Source of the DNA: Pogona vitticeps
Taxonomy: Eukaryota > Chordata > Lepidosauria > Squamata > Agamidae
DNA length: 64,000 nt
Direction: 5' to 3'
Assembly: GCF_051106095.1 (NCBI RefSeq)
Contig: NC_135793.1
Span: 8,547,001 to 8,611,000 of the forward strand
The translations under genes and the position numbers were made by a program. Below are positions 33,717 through 64,000 of the stretch, piece by piece. Below the pieces are notes generated by a model that was not told the DNA's origin, made no database searches, and worked only from the letters and a program-made list of their open reading frames with translations. Each line of letters starts with the position of its first letter. Position 1 is the stretch's first letter.

Positions 33717-35364
33717 TAAACTGACCTGTGATGATGGAGGAATAAAATAACTGTCACACATATAAAAATACGCAATCGCCTTCAAAATTAATTGGTCCGT
33801 GCATGTGCCTCGTATAAACACTCAGATTTAAATTGATGCAGAACATGCCAAACTCCATTTAAATAAGAGGTTTTTTTAAAAAAAGTCGTGGGATTGGGCT
33901 CTGGGTTTCCACAGGAAAAAAAATCTTGGTTTGATATTGGCCTCCATACATCTTGTAGAAGAGGTCCATAACCCTATGAGGGAATTCTTTTCTTGAAATC
34001 CATTTCTTAAATCCACTTCCTTCTAGATTTTTGAGCAGGCCTTTTGCAGCTGTGGCATTTCTGACCTTCTTTTTATCTGCAGCCTTGAATATTTTCAGCT
34101 GTGCATGTTTTAGCCGCAGTCACACAGCGCTTCTTCATCGGCTTTGCGGTCTTTGGACACAGGACGGCCGCCCACATTGTGTCCAAAGAGAAAAAGTGCT
34201 TTGGTTAAAGAGCGGATAAAGGAGAATCAAAGCTGTGCACGCCCTTGGCATGCATTCCTGTCATATAACCCAGTTTAGGTGGAATCGCTGTACTTTAGAC
34301 AGAAATACAGTCTGCTGTCTCCTCGCAGTGGTGAAGACTGTGATCAGGTGACCCCTACACAATTTGTTGTCCAGGTGCTCACTGTGGATGGGCAACTTCA
34401 AGGTCCCTGCTCTCTCCTCATAGGGTCCATCATCTTTAAAGCTTGGTCAGTGGTCCAAATGAACTTACTCGACACAAATTATATTTTAATGAGAATCTTA
34501 GAGACGTGTTTGCTGCCATTGTCCTACACAGTAATACCCACAGTCCTGTAATGTGCGTAGGGGTGTGTGTCTGTGTGTGTCTGTGTTTGGGGGGCACCTC
34601 TGTGAGTCTCCCGGGTGCGCTTGGTCTCACCTACCACTTCAGCCGTTTTCACGTTGCCCACAATCAATCTCTCCTGCAGACTAGCGTGGCCGTGGCAATC
34701 TGAAGCACTGAGCCGAAAACAATTAAAAAAGGAAACCCGACAAAGCGGATAAGGTGCATTGTCATGCTGAAAGCAAGAGAAGACGGTTGACGTGCAAACA
34801 GAATTGAACAACGAACCAGCGACAGGCCAAGCCTGGCTACGGAGATGATCCAGGTGTGCATTGTTCATCAAGGGCTGCCAGCTCATCATCTGGAGGTACC
34901 TCCCTATCATCAAGGTCTTCCAGGCAGTGGTTTTGTATTGCCTTGTTCAAGTCCCTTTTTTTTAATTGCTTAGACATTTGAACTGCCGTTGAAAAAAGAG
35001 CAAAGGATTTCCTCCAGAGCTTGCAAAAGTTACTCCCCCCCCCTTTTAATATATATATATTTAACTACTGCTCCCAGGATTCACCACAGTCACAGCTTGT
35101 GCTGGCTAGGCGATCCTTAGAGTTGTTCTGTTAAAAGCACTCTTAAAGTGACTTTTCCGAGCTCTGATTCCTTGTATAATTTGGGAAACCACTGCCCGAC
35201 TCTAGGAGGCAATTCATAACAAAGCAGCATGTTTACATGCAATGTGTATGGAAGTTGACACAATTATCTGCATTCACTTTTTTTAAAAGCCATAAATCCG
35301 GGCTTACTAAACCAGCATGTGCTGCCGCCCCTCCCCATATGGAGAGGGCACCTGAGTATTTTTC

Positions 35365-35625
35365 ATTCCATTACTTATTTATTTCCTAGTCTTTAAACAC
35401 TGTCCTTGATTCTTAATGGGATGCTTAGGGTCATGTCTTATTTTGGTCTGGAAATGGCATTGCCTGTATGACAGAAATGCTTTCTCTGTAATATTTTTGC
35501 CTCTTTCTCATATTGATCCTTGATGATTGTCAAACATATTCAGCCTTCCTTCTTGCTTTGCTACCCACAATCGCTTTGTGAGCCCCCACATACAAGAGAG
35601 GGCAATCACAGAGAATCCATTCCTG
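35365..35625. repeat. Unnamed dispersed repeat, copy B1
   Basis: It shares ordered words with 39450-39625: CATTCCATT, TTATTT, CTAGTCTTTAAACACTGTC or its variant, TTAGGGTCA, TCTTATTTTGG, AAATGGCAT and GATGATTG-CAAACA. The family is unknown to me. Confidence 0.5.
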
Positions 35626-36001
35626 TTGGAAAGAGTCCCGACCATCATCTAATCTATCCCCTTGACAACACACCAGTGTTAATAACAAGTACTGTGGTTT
35701 AGACCATCAAATTCTTTCTTCTTCTCAAGCCAGGGAACTTGATTCAAATGTTACTTTTTTGAATGACCGCTCGCAGAATCCCAGAATCCACCATGCTGAG
35801 TTGTAGCCCCCAAAATGCTAAAATTTCCAAACTCTGGCTAGTAGAAATGGCAGTCTAGAACTGAGGGTCCTTTTGGGTTTCTGAACTGTTCGGAATTTCA
35901 GCTCCTAGAGGCCCTGCCATCCATAACTCATGACAAGAAAGGGTAGGAGCTATATCCCAGCCATTTGGATGGCAAAGATTTCACACGACTGTTCTAACTA
36001 G

Positions 36002-36524
36002 TACTCGCGAAGGCTTTCACGGCCGGGATCTAATGGTTGTTGTGGGTTTTTCGGGCTCTTTGGCCGTGTTCCAAAGGTTGTTCTTCCTAATGTTTCGCCA
36101 GTCTCTGTGGGCGGCATCTTCAGAGGACAGCACTCTGTGCTCTGGTGTAGTTGGCTTTGGAGTGCAGTATTTATGGCTGTGAGATAGGCTTTTGTCTTTT
36201 TCTGTAGATGGGTGATTAGTGTGTCTTGTTGTGGGTGTATTGTTGTGCTAAGGAGAAGAGATTATCTGTCACTGTGGTTGATGGATGTCATTATCTGGTC
36301 TTTTGTGTGTAGTGATCCCCGGTCCTTGTGGCTGGGTAGAGTTCATTGACCTTTTGCACGCTGTATTTTTGAGAGCTAGGAGTCAAGTTTTGTTGAGCTT
36401 CACACTTTCCTCTTTTTTTGTTGAAGTTCTGCTGGTGCTTGTGGATTTCAATGGCTTCCCTGTGCAGTCTGACGTAATGATTGCTGGTGTTGTCCAATAT
36501 TTCAGTATTTTGAAATAGAATTGG
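36002..36524 (-). mobile_element. Penelope-like retroelement (PLE) 3' remnant
   Basis: The minus-strand frame contains REAIEIHKHQQNFNKKRG, a signature of the PLE endonuclease region. It is followed by non-coding sequence with ATGCCGCCCACAGAGACTGG, CGAAACATTAGGAAGAAC and a GGCCGTGAAAGCCTTCGCGA end. The non-coding part is a well-spread reptile repeat. Only the C-terminal end and 3' region are present; the reverse transcriptase part is missing. Confidence 0.7.
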
Positions 36525-36954
36525 ACATGGGAGGGGGGCGCGACGGACCATAGCTTGTTATGCACATCATCTCTCCTCCCAACCCCCACGGCCCCAATTC
36601 TCTGTTGTCACTGTCAGGCTTTGCAAGAGCAATATGTCACGATGGCTCAGAAACTGAAATGGTGGAAGGGCGACCCTACAGGATTCACTTACAAAACCAA
36701 CACTCCTTCTGCACACGGAATACTCATGTTTATGTTGCATCAGATAAGATAAGCATCGGCTACAAAATTAAATCCATTGTGGAGTCGATAAGCCAAGCGA
36801 TGAGTCTTTTGTGGAGTGACAAAGAGAGAGGGTGGGCATCACTAGCCTCTTAATGCTGATTAAATCTGGTGAAATGGTCAAGAGGGCAAATCTCTGCACT
36901 GAAATTGCTGGTCCAGCATGTAGAGCTTTGGGCATAAGTCCAAAGAATCAAAGC

Positions 36955-37020
36955 TTCCAGCGCAGTCTAGTGGACAGGTCTCAGGAGACGTGGGTTGGAA
37001 TTCCCACATGGCCATAGTAT

Positions 37021-37051
<31 letters not shown>

Positions 37052-37125
37052 TTTGTTTATTTATTTGATTTATACCCCGCCTATCTGGTCCACTGAAGAG
37101 TGGATGGCAGGGGTAAACCAACCCT
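36955..37125. repeat. SINE-head fragment joined to an L2 tail with (TTTA)n
   Basis: A tRNA-like fragment (GTCTCAGGAGACGTGGGTTG) runs up to a (TTTA)n tract at 37018-37065. This is followed on the minus strand by an L2 3' end (GACCAGATAGGCGGGGTATA), like the tail of the LINE at the left window edge. Confidence 0.55.
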
Positions 37126-37277
37126 TGAGTATCTCACAAACCTTGAAAATCCCATGAGTGTTGCTGCTGCACGTTGAGCGTAACTTGACAGCCCATAAGC
37201 AGAACCACAAAGCTTCCATATCCTGGGTTTACATAAACAATAATTATACACCATTGCAAAAAGCAGAGCAAAGTATG

Positions 37278-37500
37278 CTGCTTATATACTGTCCCATCGC
37301 CCTCCAAGCACTCTCTGGGCAGTTTACAAATTAATTATGCCAGCTAAACATACCCTAGCAAGCTGGGTACTCAATTTTCTGACCTCAGAAGGATAGAAGG
37401 TTGAATCAACCTCGAAATGGCTACCTTAGCCTGGAATCCAACTCAGACCATGCGCTGCATCTTCACTGTAGTATTGGAGTTTAACCACTGCACCACGAGA
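37278..37500 (-). mobile_element. tRNA-derived SINE with L2-like tail
   Basis: The minus strand has head CTCGTGGTGCAGTGGTTAAA, a middle CTTCTATCCTTCTGAGGTCA, then TACCCAGCTTGCTAGGGTAT and a tail AACTGCCCAGAGAGTGCTTG. The same family is at 58600-58833. Confidence 0.75.
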
Positions 37501-37728
37501 TGCCATCAAATCAATTCTGACTTACGACAACTCTTTTTCTAGAATTGCCTAGGTACGTAGTAGTCAGAAGTGGTTTTCCATTTGTTTCTTTTGTGGGTAT
37601 CCTGGGACTGTGCAGTTTGCACAAGGCTACACAGGCTGGCCTTTCTGGGATGCACCGTGGGGAACTGAACTCCCAGCTTCTGGGTCCGCAGCAGGATGCC
37701 TAAATCACTGAGCTATACAGCCAGCTGG
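37501..37728 (-). mobile_element. tRNA-derived SINE (TAGCTCAGTG head)
   Basis: The minus strand starts CAGCTGGCTGTATAGCTCAG, has box B AGTTCAGTTCCCC, and ends CGTAAGTCAGAATTGATTTG. It abuts the SINE to its left head-to-tail. Confidence 0.75.
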
Positions 37729-38270
37729 GTTTAGATTTGGTGCAAGAAAGGATGAGCCGCTATGGCTGCCAGTTCAGCAGCTTAGCAGTGTGGATTTTTT
37801 TACACACCTCCTGAAGAAGCACTAAGTGAACACAACCTGTGAGCCCACAATGCTGGTTCCTTAGTGCTGAGTCAGCTGGTAGTGGCAGTGAGACAGAAAG
37901 GAAGGGAAACTGAGGCAAGGCTCCTCTAGCTTCTCCTGCCGAAATGCCGTCTCATCCTACAACTATTGTGTAGGAAAATAATAACAAAGTGAAAGGGATC
38001 CTTGTCAGAACTTGGATATACAGTATTAAGATTTTGGACCAGAGCCCCAAGAATGCCACCTTTGGGGTATTTGGGGAACGATCGTCCAGAAACGCACAAA
38101 GACCATCTCTAGTTTCAGCCCAACCGAGGCCTTCCTCAGGGAATTAAAAGTCTGAAAACATCTCATAAACCACAGGCAAAGGGCTAGTAAACCTGGTTGA
38201 AGTTTGCTCTTTGTGAAAGACTGGAAGACATTTGTTTGAAATTTACTGTATAAGAGATATATGCATGCTT

Positions 38271-38276
38271 TTTATT
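38271..38276 (-). terminator. XPNPEP2: Candidate XPNPEP2 poly(A) signal
   Basis: TTTATT on the plus strand reads AATAAA on the gene strand, about 430 bp after the stop. It is the first such signal downstream that I see. Confidence 0.5.
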
Positions 38277-38708
38277 TTCCCGGGGAAGGCCCCAAGATGG
38301 GTTGGATTAAATTTGAAACGTCCCTTGGGTATTTGAAGCGTGGTCTCTTTGCTTGTTTCCTATCTTTAGAGCAGAGCAGGCAACCTGTCTGGGTCTAAAG
38401 GTCAAGCTTCTACCACCGACACCTGCTCCAGGACATGGCAGGGTCCAGAAATGATGATGATGGGGGGGGGAAGAAATACCAACATATGGAGGGAAACAGC
38501 TCAGGATGGTCACTTGGAGCTTTGGAGAAGCTTCGAAATGTGCCTGGGGCTACGTATGGCCCGCAGACCCATATTCTGCCCACCCCAGGTGAAGGATACA
38601 AGTGAAAAACAAGACAAAACTCCAAACACACAATCCTGAGGAATCAGCAAGGAGAGGTAGGCATAAGTGCCAGGAATAAGGGCACTGAGGTGGCCCTGTG
38701 TCTCTGCC

Positions 38709-61148
<22,440 letters not shown>

Positions 61149-61871
61149 CTGCAAGAGAAAGAAGATGTGGGCATGTTAAGTTCTTGCTCAGTGCCTTCAG
61201 GAAGGACGCACCATGGCTGCGTGTCGGACCTCTGCAGAATAGGGCGGCCCCATGAAGAAAACAACAGGGTTTCTGCACTTCGATAGTTATAGGTTAGCAG
61301 GAATTACAACAGCTATCGCTTATCACGCAAGGAGAGAATAAACGGAGGGGGAGTCATGTGGTCTTTGTGGGAAATAGAAAAACAAAGGTGGGAAATGTAT
61401 TTATTTATCGGACCACTAAAATATCAAAAATAGGCAAGCTTCCGAGGCTGGCAAAACTCATCATTTGCCTAGGCGCAGCGTTTATGGGGGAGGAGGAGAG
61501 GAGCTGTAAGAGAAAAAGAGTAGTCTAAAAATCGTTCTGCCTAGATGCTGAAGCTTTGAACTTCATCTTCTCTCCACACCCTGAAGCTTCACCAGGTTGT
61601 TCTGGACCTGCAGATCGCTTCTGAGGTATGGCAATTCTAACGACCAAGATTTTGAAACCAAGGCTTTTACCACCCACAATGAATGGAGTGATCATATCCC
61701 TGGGCACAGTATAAAACTGTTGGAATTTTAAAACTGTTGGTAACAGTTCTCCTTGCCAAGAGTTTAAACATCATTTAACAGACAAGGAGAAGTTATTAAT
61801 TCCATCATAATATTGGTGATTAGGATTTGACTGCATGACAAAGGTTCAAATGGTTAGTATATGTATATGTA

Positions 61872-62431
<560 letters not shown>

Positions 62432-63099
62432 TACATATAGATGAGTATACTGTGTATATATATACATGCTCCTGATGTACATGTCATGTGCATTTACTCT
62501 CTTACATCAAATTTGACCTGTCTGCCCAATATAAAATGCAGTTGAGCATTGGTGACAAAAGATGGCATAAGGCCATAAACCAGTGTTTGAGCCCCTGATA
62601 TGATGGACAATATTGTTTGGTCCTTTGATAGTGTTCCCTGTGTAAATATGGGGGAATCTGGGCCTCTAGGTTTGCTTTAAGTTCTGGTTCCTATATCAGA
62701 GTCCATGGTGGAGCGTCTATTGTTACTGGTTAGAATGCTATTCAGCTTAGGTGGCTGTTTGTCTGCTAGCATGGATTATCCACCTAGGTCCACCAGAGAT
62801 TTGCCACTCTCTAAACTGGGCTGCCAAGGAATGCTTTAACTATAGGACTCTTTCTGTAATTTCCCATGTAAGCAAAGCAATGCTCACTGTGTGTCCAACA
62901 AAGATGTTTACCTTATAGGGAACAAGAAATGCCTTATGTTCAAATGAGATACATTTTCTGTAGCAGTAAGTGATTCACTTAGGACAATTAATTTTTCAAG
63001 GCTTTTATCTTTGGTTGGAATATGAAGGTAATCTCACAGTTACATTTTGTCCTTCAAAAATGGCATTAAAACAGAACTAAACAAACATGCCAGCAAAAG

Positions 63100-63815
63100 A
63101 AAGAAGAATGAGCAAATTTAAAAGAAGTTGTAAAGAAGAATCTTGTTTTAAAGATCTATACAGAGGTGTCAAATGTCTGTTGGAAGTGTGAAGCACAAGA
63201 GAGAAGCTTTTACCATATGTGGTGGACTTGTAGAGTAGCAAAACAGTATTGGATAGCAGTACATACTCTGTTACAAAAAATATTGCTTTGTATTGTTCCA
63301 CTAAACCCAGAATTGTTTTTACTGAGCATTATACCAGATAATATAGATAAGACAAAGAACTACCTAGTTATATATATAGTCACAAAACCACAAGACATAT
63401 TTTATATATATAGTCACTGCACTGGAAGAAATTGGAGATACCGAAACAAGAGGAAATCATTGAGAAGATATGGGAAGCAGCAGAAATGGATATACTATCA
63501 GAAGTGTCGAAAGACTGTCCAATACAAAAGGCAACTGAACAATGGGATTTATTATACAAATGGCTTGAGTCAGCAGATAGAGCTTGAGTAACATAGAATT
63601 AAATTAAGATGTAACTGTACGTAGAAACCTGGAGGGCAATCAAATTGTAGAAAGGCAAAAAGTGGACCTGATATTGCAACATGAACAAACAGGATTTGAT
63701 GATAGTACATTTTGTGTTCTCCTTCCTCTCTCTTTCTCCCCCACATCCCCCTTTACCTTCTGTATTCCTTACCTTATCCCTAGTTTCTATAAATAAATAA
63801 ATACATAAATGAAAA
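63100..63815 (+). mobile_element. L1-clade LINE ORF2 C-terminal remnant
   Basis: A frame at 63166-63591 encodes CWKCEAQERSFYHMWWTCRV, AKQYWIAVHTLLQKIL and PELFLLSIIPDNIDKTKNYL, the cysteine-rich C-terminal region of L1 ORF2. The following 3' UTR-like part is pyrimidine-rich and ends in (AAAT)n near 63790-63800. Confidence 0.75.
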
Positions 63816-64000
63816 AGAATAATCTTGTTTTTAGATTCATGGGACATTTGACAACAGTAGTTATGACCAAATGACTGATTAGGAAGCTGGTATTTGATCT
63901 GCAACAAAGACTTATATGGAGTGAGAAACGCCTGATGTTCAACCTGGATTCAAAAAGGAAGAGGTACTGGAGATCGTATTGCAAATATCTGCTGGTTACT

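Overview
This is a stretch of vertebrate nuclear genome, almost certainly from a squamate reptile (lizard or snake). The evidence is short exons with GT-AG introns of kilobase size, plus a repeat set typical of squamates: L2/CR1-clade LINEs, RTE-BovB, L1, a Sauria-type SINE, tRNA-derived SINEs, Penelope, Tigger-like and hAT-like miniature elements, and very long simple repeats. The species cannot be named from sequence alone.

Three host genes can be reconstructed exon by exon. (1) ZDHHC9, a Golgi/ER palmitoyltransferase, lies on the + strand. Eight coding exons from 7168 to 11305 are present; the first exon(s), about 56 codons in the human protein, lie left of the window. One of its introns (8903-9072) is a minor-spliceosome AT-AC intron. 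(2) SASH3/SLY1, a lymphocyte SH3-SAM adaptor, lies on the - strand and is complete: eight coding exons from 31487 down to 15086, 372 codons plus stop. (3) XPNPEP2, a membrane-bound aminopeptidase P, lies on the - strand. Sixteen exons from 61148 down to the stop at 38709 (545 codons) are present; the N-terminal exons lie right of 64000. The order XPNPEP2 - SASH3 - ZDHHC9, with ZDHHC9 convergent to the other two, is the same as on human Xq26.1, so this is a conserved syntenic block. The three proteins do not form a pathway.

Layout. 1-1561: 3' part of an L2/CR1-clade LINE with an open reverse transcriptase frame. 1562-7167: ZDHHC9 intron with an L2 remnant, a hAT-like element and a SINE. 7168-about 13980: ZDHHC9 exons and 3' UTR. 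About 14300-31487: SASH3, with large introns holding hAT palindromes, a SINE, a BovB tail and a possible LTR-element fossil. 31488-about 38250: intergenic, with (CA)n/(CT)n arrays, a Penelope remnant and a SINE/L2 cluster. About 38250-64000: XPNPEP2, whose introns carry long (TTCC)n/(TTTC)n arrays, a nested SINE-in-SINE, BovB, CR1, Tigger-like elements and an L1 remnant.

No RNA gene, CRISPR array or unknown multi-gene system is visible. The most interesting points are the AT-AC intron, the nested insertion with a perfect 13-bp target duplication, hammerhead-like cores in Penelope-type sequence, a higher-order (TTCC)n array, and several unnamed dispersed repeats seen twice in the window. Exon boundaries were placed by hand from splice consensus, phase and remembered human proteins; no alignment was run.
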